A DNA stretch of 64,000 nucleotides from SLHU01 sp009929975 (GTDB lineage Bacteria; Bacillota; Clostridia; Saccharofermentanales; UBA5734), in assembly GCA_040776905.1 (NCBI GenBank), contig JAXGZQ010000001.1, forward strand, positions 496,001-560,000. The letters are read 5' to 3'. The notes beneath the pieces were generated by a model. It was not told the origin of the DNA and searched no databases. It saw nothing but the letters and a program-made list of their open reading frames with translations. The translations under genes and the position numbers were made by a program. Below, piece by piece: positions 17,618-26,669 of this stretch; the stretch's first letter is position 1, and every line of letters starts with the position of its first letter.

Positions 17618-17659
17618 AACGGGACAGAAACCGCGTTCGTTTGGTTTCTGTCCCGTTTT
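17618..17659 (+). terminator. Strong rho-independent terminator
   Basis: A 15-bp perfect stem (17618-17632 with 17643-17657, AACGGGACAGAAACC and its complement), a 10-base loop and a short T run. It ends the lipoprotein transcript and argues against the next gene starting at the upstream frame at 17600. Confidence 0.9.
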
Positions 17660-17707
17660 GTGATACAAGTAAGACAGGCACCAGCTTATGAAAGGCAATC
17701 ACCTGTC

Positions 17708-18283
17708 ATGACACTCGATACATTAATCCTTGTTCATTATGATCATCCGAACTGTACACCCATGTGCAACATTGTCCGGTTGCCGGAGAAAGAAGCGTTT
17801 GCTCTGGCACGACAGCTGGCCGGGCAGAATAAGGGCGCAGCCGCGTTTCACCGGTTCGCTGATTTCCAAAACTACTACCCGCTGCGGATGAGAGCCGATC
17901 AACTCATGCGTCAGGCGTTCATTTCGCTGGGGGGACACCCTGTCGCGGAGCATCCTCTTTCATTTGTTCTTCAAGGCAGTGACTATCTTGTGCGTTGGTT
18001 TGATAAGGGCCCTGCAACCGTTATACCAATGAATCGTATTCCTGACGAAGCGATCAGCTTCACTTATGGTGACAGCTGTTCCACACTGCTGAAAAACGGA
18101 AGGATTGAACTGGTGACCAAAGCGATGCTGCTGCGGCATATCCAATCATATCACGGCGATATCGGTGCCTTCATGCAGGCGATCACCAATCAATACCATT
18201 ACATCGAGGTTCAGATCTGGAATGACGTGTACTGTCAGCCTGATCAGAAGTCGGACGATACAGCACGGAGATCAGAAACATGA
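17708..18283 (+). CDS. Hypothetical protein translationally coupled to a methyltransferase
   Basis: A 191-residue soluble protein that I do not recognise. It starts MTLDTLILVHYDHPNCTPMC and has a mixed alpha/beta pattern, with no membrane segment or metal-binding motif beyond a few cysteines near the N-terminus. I chose ATG 17708 because the longer frame from 17600 would read through the terminator hairpin at 17618-17659. No strong ribosome binding site is visible (GAAAGG 14 bases upstream). Its last four bases overlap the start of the methyltransferase gene (ATGA overlap), so the two are probably one operon. Confidence 0.6.
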   Translation: MTLDTLILVHYDHPNCTPMCNIVRLPEKEAFALARQLAGQNKGAAAFHRFADFQNYYPLRMRADQLMRQAFISLGGHPVAEHPLSFVLQGSDYLVRWFDKGPATVIPMNRIPDEAISFTYGDSCSTLLKNGRIELVTKAMLLRHIQSYHGDIGAFMQAITNQYHYIEVQIWNDVYCQPDQKSDDTARRSET

Positions 18284-19047
18284 ATATAGATCAGCTCAGG
18301 CAGCAATGGGAATCAGAAGAAAACCAGACATTCCGCGGCTGGGATTTTTCTTGTCTTGACGGCCGCTGGCACAGCGAAGCGCTTCCTTGGGATTATCGCG
18401 CCCTGATTCAGTCAAAACTGAATCAAACAGATCGCCTGCTGGATATGGGAACCGGCGGCGGTGAATTTCTTTTGTCGCTGAAACATCCATGCCATTTGAC
18501 GGCGGTGACTGAAGCCTATCCTCCCAATATTGACATGTGCCAAACGACACTGGCCCCCCTCGGAATCAATGTCCAGCCCACAAGCGATGACCAGCCACTT
18601 CCCTTTCCGGATGATTCGTTTGACTGCGTCATCAATCGACACGAATCCTATGATCCTGAAGAAGTCCGCCGTGTTTTGAAAAATGACGGTTATTTTATCA
18701 CGCAGCAGGTCGGCGGTTTGAATAACCGGGATTTATCGCGACGGGTAATCCGGGATTTCAAACCTGCGTTTCCCGCTTTCATGCTGAAAAATGAAACGGC
18801 CGCGCTGCGGGCGGCGGGATTTGAAATATTGTTTGAACAGGAAGCCTTTCCACCCGTCCAGTTCTTTGATGTCGGAGCCTTTGTTTACTTCGCGAAAATC
18901 ATCGAATGGGAGTTTCCCGGTTTTTCGGTCGAAAAAGCCTGGAATGAGCTGCTTGTGATGCAGCAGGAGATCGAACGACATGGGAAGATTCAAGGAACTG
19001 AACACCGTTTCGTGATCATGGCCAGAAACAGGAAATCGCAAGCCTGA
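18280..19047 (+). CDS. SAM-dependent methyltransferase (class I)
   Basis: A 255-residue Rossmann-fold methyltransferase. The SAM-binding motif I is LLDMGTGGGEFLLSL (about residues 46-60), followed by the acidic motif II segment TEAYPPNIDMC and the motif IV region FPDDSFDCVINRHESY. The second half has the REVRRVLKN-like EEVRRVLKNDGYFITQQVGG of methyltransferase_11 proteins. The substrate is not identifiable; small molecules are usual for this subfamily. It overlaps the upstream gene by four bases. Confidence 0.85.
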   Translation: MNIDQLRQQWESEENQTFRGWDFSCLDGRWHSEALPWDYRALIQSKLNQTDRLLDMGTGGGEFLLSLKHPCHLTAVTEAYPPNIDMCQTTLAPLGINVQPTSDDQPLPFPDDSFDCVINRHESYDPEEVRRVLKNDGYFITQQVGGLNNRDLSRRVIRDFKPAFPAFMLKNETAALRAAGFEILFEQEAFPPVQFFDVGAFVYFAKIIEWEFPGFSVEKAWNELLVMQQEIERHGKIQGTEHRFVIMARNRKSQA

Positions 19048-19090
19048 CGCTGGATTTGACCTTTGACCCGCACAGACCATCCTTGACTGA

Positions 19091-19099
19091 TGGTATAAT
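19091..19099 (+). promoter_or_regulatory. Extended -10 promoter element
   Basis: TGGTATAAT, a consensus extended -10 element, lies 43 bases upstream of the DUF815 ATPase start. No good -35 hexamer is seen at the usual distance, which extended -10 promoters can tolerate. Confidence 0.55.
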
Positions 19100-19141
19100 A
19101 CGGCTAACGTGTCCCACCGCCATGAACCGGAGGTTTTCTTC

Positions 19142-20449
19142 ATGTACCAGGCATACCGCCATCTGATCATTTATCGCGATATCGCTGCCGACAGCATTCT
19201 CGCCAGATTATCGGAGGTCACAGCCGCGTTCTCAGACGGCAGGCGGGACGACCTGGTTCCAGCTATTTACAGCGCGATCCATCGCCTGCTCGATCTGGCC
19301 ACCCGGTACGGGTTCAATCGCAATCTGTGGCAGGACTATCTTGCCTATCTGCTGGCGACAACCGAGACACCATTCAGCCTGGCCTGTGAGAAGCGCGGGG
19401 CACGCGACGGGAGTGTCAACCATCTGGCCATGCATGATTTCCACCTGTTCCGGGAAATGTTCCACTATGATTTCTCACCGATGGAACAGGCATTGAACAT
19501 TGACTGTTTCTCTCAGATCACCCACTATCAGGCACTTGGCAAGGACTCGACACACTATAACCGCAGTGTCAGTGAAAAGGTTCGCGCACTAAGCGACCAG
19601 CTTGCGGCCGCAGCCTCTGATCAGGCCTATTTTGAGATTATTACGGATTTCTATCGCGACCATGGTGTCGGGCTGCTTGGTCTGAATCGTGCCTTCCGTC
19701 TGGTCCGGCATGATCAACAGGTCAGTCTTGAACCCGTGACCAATCCTTCCTCGGTCCGTTTGAACGATCTGATCGGGATCACATCGCAGAAACAGCGCCT
19801 GTGTGATAACACTGAAGCATTCCTGCAGGGCCGGCCAGCCAATAATCTTTTGCTGCACGGTGACAGCGGAACCGGAAAATCATCCTGCATCAAAGCCATT
19901 CTCAATGAATATGCCGATCGGGGACTGCGCATCATTGAAGTTTACCGGCATCAATTTCCTGATCTGGCCCAGATACTGGCCATGGTTAAAAATCGAAATT
20001 ACCGGTTCATCATTTACATGGATGATCTCTCCTTTGAAGAGTTCGAGACGGATTATAAGTACCTGAAGGCGATCATTGAGGGAGGTCTGGAAATGACACC
20101 CGACAATGTCCTGATTTACGCGACCTCCAACCGCCGTCATCTGATCCGTGAAACATGGCAGGATCGAACAGATCAGCAAAGCAATGATGTGTTCCATTCT
20201 GATACAGTCGAAGAGAAGATCGCTCTGGTCAGCCGATTCGGTGTGACGATCTATTTCCCCCGGCCTTCTGACCAGGAGTATCTGGACATCGTCCGCGGTC
20301 TGGCTGCCCGGTATCCGGATATGATAATACCTGAAGAAGAGTTGTTGGAAAAAGCAAAGAAATGGGGCCAATGGCATGGCCGGATTTCAGGTCGCCGGGC
20401 TCATCAGTTCATCAACGATCTGCGCGGGCAGGAAGACGAAGTAGAATAA
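19142..20449 (+). CDS. DUF815-family AAA ATPase
   Basis: A 435-residue ATPase of the DUF815 family found in many bacteria, function unsettled. Walker A is LLHGDSGTGKSSCIKAI (about residues 240-256) and Walker B is FIIYMDDLSFEEFE. The sensor-like asparagine follows in LIYATSNRRHLIRE. The N-terminal 230 residues are a helical region specific to this family. The C-terminus (WGQWHGRISGRRAHQFINDL) matches the lid. Start ATG 19142 has GGAGG eight bases upstream; the longer frame from 19109 overlaps the promoter region. Cytosolic; single gene unit. Confidence 0.88.
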   Translation: MYQAYRHLIIYRDIAADSILARLSEVTAAFSDGRRDDLVPAIYSAIHRLLDLATRYGFNRNLWQDYLAYLLATTETPFSLACEKRGARDGSVNHLAMHDFHLFREMFHYDFSPMEQALNIDCFSQITHYQALGKDSTHYNRSVSEKVRALSDQLAAAASDQAYFEIITDFYRDHGVGLLGLNRAFRLVRHDQQVSLEPVTNPSSVRLNDLIGITSQKQRLCDNTEAFLQGRPANNLLLHGDSGTGKSSCIKAILNEYADRGLRIIEVYRHQFPDLAQILAMVKNRNYRFIIYMDDLSFEEFETDYKYLKAIIEGGLEMTPDNVLIYATSNRRHLIRETWQDRTDQQSNDVFHSDTVEEKIALVSRFGVTIYFPRPSDQEYLDIVRGLAARYPDMIIPEEELLEKAKKWGQWHGRISGRRAHQFINDLRGQEDEVE

Positions 20450-20477
20450 AACCGCATCGTCTCTTCCCTGCGCTCCG

Positions 20478-21863
20478 CTAAACACGCAGGACAGTCGGAA
20501 CTGCCCGTTTGATTTCTTTTTTTTCACGATACATCGCTTCGTCCGCGAGTTTCAGGTAATAGTCAACGGTGGTATCTTCGGCATCATGGATCTCAACAAC
20601 CCCGTGACTGACACTGATAAGATAGGGCCGTCCGTCATCCCGGTTTATCTGATCAAAATACCATTGTATCCGCTGCCAGATCTGCTCAGCCTCTGACTGG
20701 GTGGCCTTATGGAGAATGACAACAAACTCATCACCGCCGAATCGCGCGATATAGTCGTCGTGACGGATGTGCCGCCGGATACCTGACGCGATTGTCTGAA
20801 GCAGCTCATCACCGCTTTCATGACCAAGATGGTCATTGATGTCCTTCAGTCCATTGGCATCAACGAAAACAAGGCATAAGGTCTCATCCCGCAGTTTGGC
20901 ACGTCGGATACTCTGCTGGATCCTGTCGAACCCGGAACGACGGTTAAAGGTACTGGTCAATTCATCAATGCGGGCTGCCTGTATTTCGACCTGTTGGCGT
21001 TCGATGATCTTCTGCATGTACTGGACCAGTTCCCGGCGATAATGCTTCAGAATGATATTGGTGAACGCGATGATCAGAATAAAAATCAGGCTCAACGTCA
21101 CCAGATTGGTCAGAATCGCTGTGATCAGCGGTCGATACAACACATCGCGCTGGAAGCGAATGAGCAGTGATGTGTCTCCATCGTCGGCCAGAATCGCGAA
21201 CAGAACATCATCACTCGCCGCGGTGACCTGTCCGTCGTCCAGTCCGGACAGATGACTGAATGGGTCCGGCAGCTGTTCAGTCGGGATCAACTGTACATTG
21301 AGATGGTCCCGGTTCATCTCCTGAAGAATTGTCTCAAGACTGAAAACCAGCGTGTCGACCGCCAATGTCTTTTCATTGTTCAGGACAGGAGAAAAAACGA
21401 TCAGATACCAACCGTGATCAGCCTGAATGAGTCTGTGAACCGGGGCGATGCGGACATCTGCCGCCAAAGGCAGATCAGATGGTTTCAGACCGTATTCAAC
21501 AACGGTCGCGCCATCGGTCTGCCGTTCAGCATAGATGATCTGACTGAATGGACGTATCCCGCTTAAAAATGCCGCCTCGCTGCGGCTGCTCAGTTCCGGC
21601 AAATCAATCGCGTCCTGATGATAGTCGATGAGTGCGTCCCGAATATAGCTGCGGGTCGAAAGCGCTAACGAAATATCAACACTGTTACCGATATACTGTT
21701 CCAGCACTAATTGCTTGCTGCGCCCGCTGATCGCGAACGTTTCATTCAGACTGTCCCTGAGTCGGATGTAATTAGGCCAGTAAATTGTCAGTATCATCAA
21801 CGTCATGACGACAATGAACAGCAACAGCATGATGGACCGAACTTTTCTGATGAATAGGTCCAA
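20478..21863 (-). CDS. Membrane-bound diguanylate cyclase (GGDEF)
   Basis: Makes the second messenger c-di-GMP from two GTP. The order is: N-terminal membrane segment (about residues 11-29, LLLFIVVMTLMILTIYW), an extracytoplasmic sensor region (about 30-245) and a second membrane segment (about 248-270). Then come a short linker coiled coil (IIERQQVEIQAARIDELTS) and the GGDEF domain. The active site is intact (RFGGDEFVVI) and an inhibitory RxxD site is present (RHDD, five residues before GGDEF). No EAL domain. Convergent with the DUF815 gene. The sensed signal is unknown. Confidence 0.92.
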   Translation of the reverse strand: MDLFIRKVRSIMLLLFIVVMTLMILTIYWPNYIRLRDSLNETFAISGRSKQLVLEQYIGNSVDISLALSTRSYIRDALIDYHQDAIDLPELSSRSEAAFLSGIRPFSQIIYAERQTDGATVVEYGLKPSDLPLAADVRIAPVHRLIQADHGWYLIVFSPVLNNEKTLAVDTLVFSLETILQEMNRDHLNVQLIPTEQLPDPFSHLSGLDDGQVTAASDDVLFAILADDGDTSLLIRFQRDVLYRPLITAILTNLVTLSLIFILIIAFTNIILKHYRRELVQYMQKIIERQQVEIQAARIDELTSTFNRRSGFDRIQQSIRRAKLRDETLCLVFVDANGLKDINDHLGHESGDELLQTIASGIRRHIRHDDYIARFGGDEFVVILHKATQSEAEQIWQRIQWYFDQINRDDGRPYLISVSHGVVEIHDAEDTTVDYYLKLADEAMYREKKEIKRAVPTVLRV

Positions 21864-21942
21864 TCAAATCACCTGCGCCTCCAGCCGTAGCATGGTTCAT
21901 ATCATATCAATATATTATGAATACTATAGCATATGCATCGCT

Positions 21943-22230
21943 TCAGCGAAACCACACTTTGATAAAAAATAAAAGCAGAAGCGCAAAAGCACCGAAAACA
22001 ATCAATCCGAACAACAGATATGAGCTGACCATGCCCCAGATCACGCTGCGGCGTTCTGAACGGGTCAGCCGGATTGTTTCCTCTTTTTTCGGGTATTGAC
22101 CGAATTCATCTTTCAACTTACGCCGCGGCGCTTTGCGCAGAGACGAACGCGGCATCCCGTCAACATCCATATTGGCGATGACGCGCTGATCATCATAAAA
22201 CTCAGTTGTTTTCTGCTTTTTCTTTTTCAT
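21943..22230 (-). CDS. Small single-span membrane protein at the end of the opp operon
   Basis: A 95-residue protein with a very basic N-terminal half (MKKKKQKTTEF... SSLRKAPRRKLKDEF) and one C-terminal membrane segment of about 28 hydrophobic residues (VSSYLLFGLIVFGAFALLLL). It lies 11 bases after the oppF stop on the same strand, so it is probably transcribed with the transporter. No family is recognised; it could be a small accessory subunit or an unrelated passenger. Confidence 0.65.
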   Translation of the reverse strand: MKKKKQKTTEFYDDQRVIANMDVDGMPRSSLRKAPRRKLKDEFGQYPKKEETIRLTRSERRSVIWGMVSSYLLFGLIVFGAFALLLLFFIKVWFR

Positions 22231-22241
22231 GGCCTGCTCAG

Positions 22242-23222
22242 TTATTCCTGCGGATACAAATGACAGGCAACCTGATGCTCATCCTCATAAGCTTTGAAAA
22301 CCGGCTCACGCTCAGCGCAGATCGGCATCGCATGCTGGCACCGTGTACGGAATTTACAGCCTGATGGCGGATTGGCCGGACTGGGAATATCGCCTGTGAG
22401 GATGATTCGGTTCATCTTGATATCAGGATCGGAGACCGGCACCGCTGATAAAAGCGCTTTTGTATAGGGATGCATCGGATTGGCAAAGATCTTCTTCTTT
22501 TCGCCCATTTCCACGATACTTCCCAGATACATGACCGCGATCGTATCCGATATATGTTCGACCACGGAAAGGTCATGCGAGATGAACAGATACGTATAGC
22601 CGAACTGATCCTGGAGGTCTTTCATCAGATTGATGATCTGGGCCTGGATGGAAACATCCAGAGCACTCAGCGGCTCATCACATATGATGAATTTGGGGTT
22701 CAGGGCAACCGCGCGGGCAATGCTGATCCGCTGGCGCTGTCCACCGGAAAACTCATGGGGATAGCGGTAAAAATACTGAGGCTGCAAGCCGCAGTCACGC
22801 ATGACCTTGAGGATATACGAGCGATACTGTGATTTTGGAACAATTTTATGTTCCTTGACCGCTTCACCAATGATTTCCCCGACCGGCAGCCGTGGGGAAA
22901 GACTGGAAAATGGATCCTGAAAGATCATCTGGATCTGCGGGCGCAGATGACGAAGCTCTCTGCCGGACAATTTGGATAAATCACGGCCTTCAAATTTCAC
23001 TTCACCGCCGGTGATCTCATGCAGGCGCAAAATTGTTCGTCCTACCGTTGTTTTGCCACAGCCGGATTCACCGACCAGACCCATGGTCGTTCCCTGCTTG
23101 ATGGAAAAGGAAACGCCATCAACGGCCTTGACATACGACTTGCGCTTGCCGATCGCCATACCACGGATCGGATAGAATTTTTTCAGATTATTGACTTCAA
23201 GTATATTATTCGTATTATCCAT
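22242..23222 (-). CDS. oppF: Oligopeptide ABC transporter ATP-binding protein
   Basis: A 326-residue ATPase energising peptide uptake. Walker A is GLVGESGCGKTTVGR, the signature motif is FSGGQRQRISIARA, Walker B is KFIICDEPLSALD and the H-loop is YLFISHDLSVVEH. The C-terminal oligopeptide/dipeptide extension carries the cysteine-rich PSGCKFRTRCQHAMPICAE, which in some homologues binds an iron-sulfur cluster. It starts six bases after oppD ends, within the oppA-B-C-D-F order. Forms a heterodimer with OppD. Confidence 0.95.
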   Translation of the reverse strand: MDNTNNILEVNNLKKFYPIRGMAIGKRKSYVKAVDGVSFSIKQGTTMGLVGESGCGKTTVGRTILRLHEITGGEVKFEGRDLSKLSGRELRHLRPQIQMIFQDPFSSLSPRLPVGEIIGEAVKEHKIVPKSQYRSYILKVMRDCGLQPQYFYRYPHEFSGGQRQRISIARAVALNPKFIICDEPLSALDVSIQAQIINLMKDLQDQFGYTYLFISHDLSVVEHISDTIAVMYLGSIVEMGEKKKIFANPMHPYTKALLSAVPVSDPDIKMNRIILTGDIPSPANPPSGCKFRTRCQHAMPICAEREPVFKAYEDEHQVACHLYPQE

Positions 23223-23228
23223 AATTGA

Positions 23229-24449
23229 TTATTCCTGCTCCTCTTCAATATTCGCACCGAGCGCTTCAAAGAAAACAGCATCCTTATCATCTGTGTACAA
23301 GTGACAGGCCGCGAAATGTGTCTCACTGAACTGAATCATTCCGGGATATTCTTTCGAACAGATGTCCATCGCCTTGTCACAACGATTATAAAAATAGCAG
23401 TTTGATGGCATATTGATCGGGTTTGGTACCTGACCTGGAATACTGTACAGTCGTTCAACCATATTGTCCACATTCGGTTTGGAACGCATCAGACCAACCG
23501 TATAAGGATGTTTCGGTTCGTGGAAGATCTCATGAACCGTCCCCTGCTCAATGATTTTCCCGGCGTACATGACCACAACAAAATCAGCCATTTCCGCGAT
23601 CACACCGAGGTCATGCGTTATCAGCATGATACTGCCGTTAATCCGGTCCTTGACATCGCGCAGCAATTCTAGAATCTGTGCCTGTATTGTGACATCCAGA
23701 GCCGTTGTCGGCTCATCAGCGATAATCAGGCGGGGATCGCAGGACAACGCCATGGCAATCATGACACGCTGCCGCATGCCGCCGGAAAGCTCATGAGGAT
23801 AGCTGTTGTAAACATTTTCCGCCATCGCAATACCGACCAGATTGAGCATTTCAATCGAACGGGCTTTCGCTGACGCGTCGGTCGCGCCTGCTACATGCAG
23901 CATAACGACTTCATCCATCTGGTCGCCGATCTTAAATACCGGATTCAGACTGGTCATCGGCTCCTGGAAGATCATGGCCAGGTCCTTGCCGCGGATCTTA
24001 AGCATTTCTGACATCGGCATTTTGCTGATATCATAAGCCTTGCCGTCTTCCGCCTGATAGCGGATGCTGCCGCTGACAATCTGTCCATGCGGTGCTTGAA
24101 CCAACTGCATCAGGGAGAGACTGGTGACGGATTTTCCACAACCCGACTCACCAACAACGCCGACAATTTTTCCTTTCGGGATATCGAATGTCACGCCGTT
24201 AACCGCCTTAACGGTTCCGACATCGGTATAGAAATAAGTATGGAGATCGTCAAACTCAACGACATTATCCGGATCGCGCATGGACGTCAGATACACCGAC
24301 TCATCCACCGTACGGCGGCGATTTTTTTCGTACTCACGGAAAATCTTTTTGTTTTCCGCACTGATCCGCCGCTCCTCTTTCAAGGTCAGATACTCTGACT
24401 GATCGACACCTTCTATTTTCTTGGGCTTGAATTTATCAAAAATACCCAT
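23229..24449 (-). CDS. oppD: Oligopeptide ABC transporter ATP-binding protein
   Basis: A 406-residue ATPase, longer than usual (about 330-350) because of an N-terminal extension of about 60 charged residues (MGIFDKFKPKKIEGVDQSEY...). Walker A is GVVGESGCGKSVTSL, the signature is LSGGMRQRVMIAMA, Walker B is LIIADEPTTALD and the H-loop is SIMLITHDLGVIAEMAD. The C-terminal cysteine cluster is MPSNCYFYNRCDKAMDICS. It begins four bases after oppC ends. Partner of OppF. Confidence 0.95.
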   Translation of the reverse strand: MGIFDKFKPKKIEGVDQSEYLTLKEERRISAENKKIFREYEKNRRRTVDESVYLTSMRDPDNVVEFDDLHTYFYTDVGTVKAVNGVTFDIPKGKIVGVVGESGCGKSVTSLSLMQLVQAPHGQIVSGSIRYQAEDGKAYDISKMPMSEMLKIRGKDLAMIFQEPMTSLNPVFKIGDQMDEVVMLHVAGATDASAKARSIEMLNLVGIAMAENVYNSYPHELSGGMRQRVMIAMALSCDPRLIIADEPTTALDVTIQAQILELLRDVKDRINGSIMLITHDLGVIAEMADFVVVMYAGKIIEQGTVHEIFHEPKHPYTVGLMRSKPNVDNMVERLYSIPGQVPNPINMPSNCYFYNRCDKAMDICSKEYPGMIQFSETHFAACHLYTDDKDAVFFEALGANIEEEQE

Positions 24450-24453
24450 TACT

Positions 24454-25554
24454 TCACCTCTTCATTCTGGGATCAAACGCGTCTCTGAGACCGTCGCCGA
24501 TAAAGCTGAAGCCTAATACAGTGACGATAATCAGGACACCCGCCGGTACCCACATATTTGGATAGTTCGCCAATATCTCCTGGCCGCGTGAGGGATCCGC
24601 CAGGGCGATCATGGAGCCCCAGGCGGCTCTTGGAAACGGAACGCCCAGACCAAGATACGACAAGGTTGATTCGTAAAGGATGATACCACCGAGGCCGAGT
24701 GTCATGCTGACAATCAGCTGAGGCATTGTATTGGGAATCAGGTGCTTGAAAATTTTCTTTAACGGCCTGATGCCGGTCGTGGTCGCGGCCATCATGTACT
24801 CCTGCTCACGCAGCATGAGAATCTGGCCGCGGACGATGCGCGCGACACCGGTCCAGCCCATCAGAGTCAGGAACGCCATCAGATAATAGATGCGGTGTTC
24901 AGCTGGAATCGATTCGATCGAACTGATCGTCGCCGACAGAACCAGCAGAATCGGCAGTCCGGGCAAGCAGGCAAAAATATCAACGACACGCATGACCGTC
25001 TGATCCACCCATTTGCCGAAATAACCGGCCAGGCCCCCCAGCACGACACCGATGATCGTTTCAAGGAAAATAACGATAAATGAGATGATCAGCGAGATAC
25101 GGCCCCCATACATCAGACGGGTAAAAACATCAAAGCCTGAGGTATCGGTTCCCAGCCAGTGATCACCTGACGGCGGTGCCTTGAAGCTGATGACGGTCAC
25201 TGACTTGTCAAAGTAATCATAGGATCGACCATCCGGGGCTGGAAAATCTGCTGTTGTCACCATGTCCGATGTGCGCTCGACTTTGAACACCTGGGTTTCG
25301 TTGTAACCCCAGGTCAGATCAATAATCAATGGTCCGATGAAGGAGAACGCGAACACGAAAATAATCATGAATAAACCGATGACGGACAGTTTACTGCGGA
25401 AGAACCGTTTCGCGACCATCCGTCCGGGAGAGATGACCCGGAAATTTTGTTCAAAAATAGTCTCAACACCGGACGCGTCGGTATAACTGTTATTATGTTC
25501 ATTACTCGTATCCACTTGATTTTTCAATTCTGTCTCTTTCTGCTTGTTCATCAT
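24454..25554 (-). CDS. oppC: Oligopeptide ABC transporter permease
   Basis: A 366-residue inner-membrane permease. After a 70-residue polar N-terminus there is a first membrane span (SVIGLFMIIFVFAFSFIGPL) and a large extracytoplasmic loop. The binding-protein-dependent transport domain follows, with about five more spans and the EAA loop region near TTTGIRPLKKIFKHLIPNTM. It is one of the two different permease subunits and starts 11 bases after oppB ends. Confidence 0.94.
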   Translation of the reverse strand: MMNKQKETELKNQVDTSNEHNNSYTDASGVETIFEQNFRVISPGRMVAKRFFRSKLSVIGLFMIIFVFAFSFIGPLIIDLTWGYNETQVFKVERTSDMVTTADFPAPDGRSYDYFDKSVTVISFKAPPSGDHWLGTDTSGFDVFTRLMYGGRISLIISFIVIFLETIIGVVLGGLAGYFGKWVDQTVMRVVDIFACLPGLPILLVLSATISSIESIPAEHRIYYLMAFLTLMGWTGVARIVRGQILMLREQEYMMAATTTGIRPLKKIFKHLIPNTMPQLIVSMTLGLGGIILYESTLSYLGLGVPFPRAAWGSMIALADPSRGQEILANYPNMWVPAGVLIIVTVLGFSFIGDGLRDAFDPRMKR

Positions 25555-25565
25555 TGCGGCCCCCC

Positions 25566-26564
25566 TTACGACAGTTTGACGCGCGGATCGACCACCATGT
25601 ACATGAGGTCAGAGATCAGCATGCCAGCGACGGTCAGAATGGCCAGAAACATATTATAGCCCATGATAAAGGGTATATCCCCCTGCTGCGTCGCACGCAG
25701 CGCCATATACCCGATACCGGGAATAGCGAAAACAGTTTCTGTGATCATGGCACCGCCGAAAAGTCCGGGCAGCATTCCCGAAAGCGATGTCACCAGTGGA
25801 ATCATTGTATTTTTAAATGCATGTTTGTAGACAACTTTATGTTCTGAAAGGCCTTTCGCCCTTGCGGTCCGGATATAATCCGAATTGAGGACTTCCAGCA
25901 TATTGGTACGGGTGAACTTCATCAGCCCGCCAACACCGAGCAAGGTAAGAACAGTAATCGGCAGCACGAGATGGTGCGCCTTATCGAGAAAGATCTGCAA
26001 ATAGGCGTCTGAAGCAAACACTTTGGTCGCGGTTGTCAGGCCCTGCAGAGGGAATATGCCCAGCTTGATGCTGAACAGATTCATTAATAGAGCGGCGAGA
26101 AAAAAGGACGGCAGTGCCGTTCCGGCCATGGCAAAGACAGAGACCGTATAATCATAAGGTCCGTATTGCCTGACGGCGGCCCGGATGCCCATGGGAATCG
26201 CGATCATGATTTCCAGCGCGAACGCGATCGCGGCAATAATAAACGATATCCAGACATAATCAGAAATAACCGCGGTGACAGGTTTTCCATACAGGAATGA
26301 AAAGCCCAGATCACCTGACAATGAACTTGTCAGCCAGGTAAAATAACTCTTCGTAATACCGGCGAAACTTTTATCGGCCAGTCCATACAGTTCCTTCAGA
26401 CGATAGACGTCCTCCTCTGACATTGAACCGTTCGCCAATGCGGCTGCCGTCTGATTATCAATATAATCAGCTGGCATCAGCATTGACAAAAGATAGATCA
26501 GTGCTGATACGCCTACCAGTATCAATACGGCCAGCAATAGCCGCTTAACAATATACTTACCCAT
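25566..26564 (-). CDS. oppB: Oligopeptide ABC transporter permease
   Basis: A 332-residue permease beginning MGKYIVKRLLLAVLILVGVS, a typical OppB start. It has about six membrane spans, and the EAA loop near RTARAKGLSEHKVVYKHAFK is clear. I chose ATG 26564 over the in-frame codon 36 bases upstream because the conserved N-terminus starts there and a GGTGGTGTG purine-rich stretch precedes it. A stem-loop lies between it and oppA. Confidence 0.93.
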   Translation of the reverse strand: MGKYIVKRLLLAVLILVGVSALIYLLSMLMPADYIDNQTAAALANGSMSEEDVYRLKELYGLADKSFAGITKSYFTWLTSSLSGDLGFSFLYGKPVTAVISDYVWISFIIAAIAFALEIMIAIPMGIRAAVRQYGPYDYTVSVFAMAGTALPSFFLAALLMNLFSIKLGIFPLQGLTTATKVFASDAYLQIFLDKAHHLVLPITVLTLLGVGGLMKFTRTNMLEVLNSDYIRTARAKGLSEHKVVYKHAFKNTMIPLVTSLSGMLPGLFGGAMITETVFAIPGIGYMALRATQQGDIPFIMGYNMFLAILTVAGMLISDLMYMVVDPRVKLS

Positions 26565-26607
26565 ATATGATTCACACCACCACGAATTATTCGATGACAA
26601 AAGTCAA

Positions 26608-26643
26608 GGTACAAGGCCTGAACGGATGTCCAGACCTTGTACC
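26608..26643 (-). promoter_or_regulatory. Intercistronic stem-loop between oppA and oppB
   Basis: A near-perfect 13-bp stem (26608-26620 with 26631-26643) around a 10-base loop, without a good T run on the minus strand. Stem-loops here commonly stabilise the oppA mRNA or cause partial termination so that the binding protein exceeds the membrane subunits; that role is inferred. Confidence 0.65.
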
Positions 26644-26669
26644 CGACCAGTCAGTTAGTTAGCAGCAAG

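Noticed and set aside
17600..17707. Longer start for the hypothetical protein before the methyltransferase
   Set aside because: Would pass through the strong terminator of the preceding lipoprotein gene.
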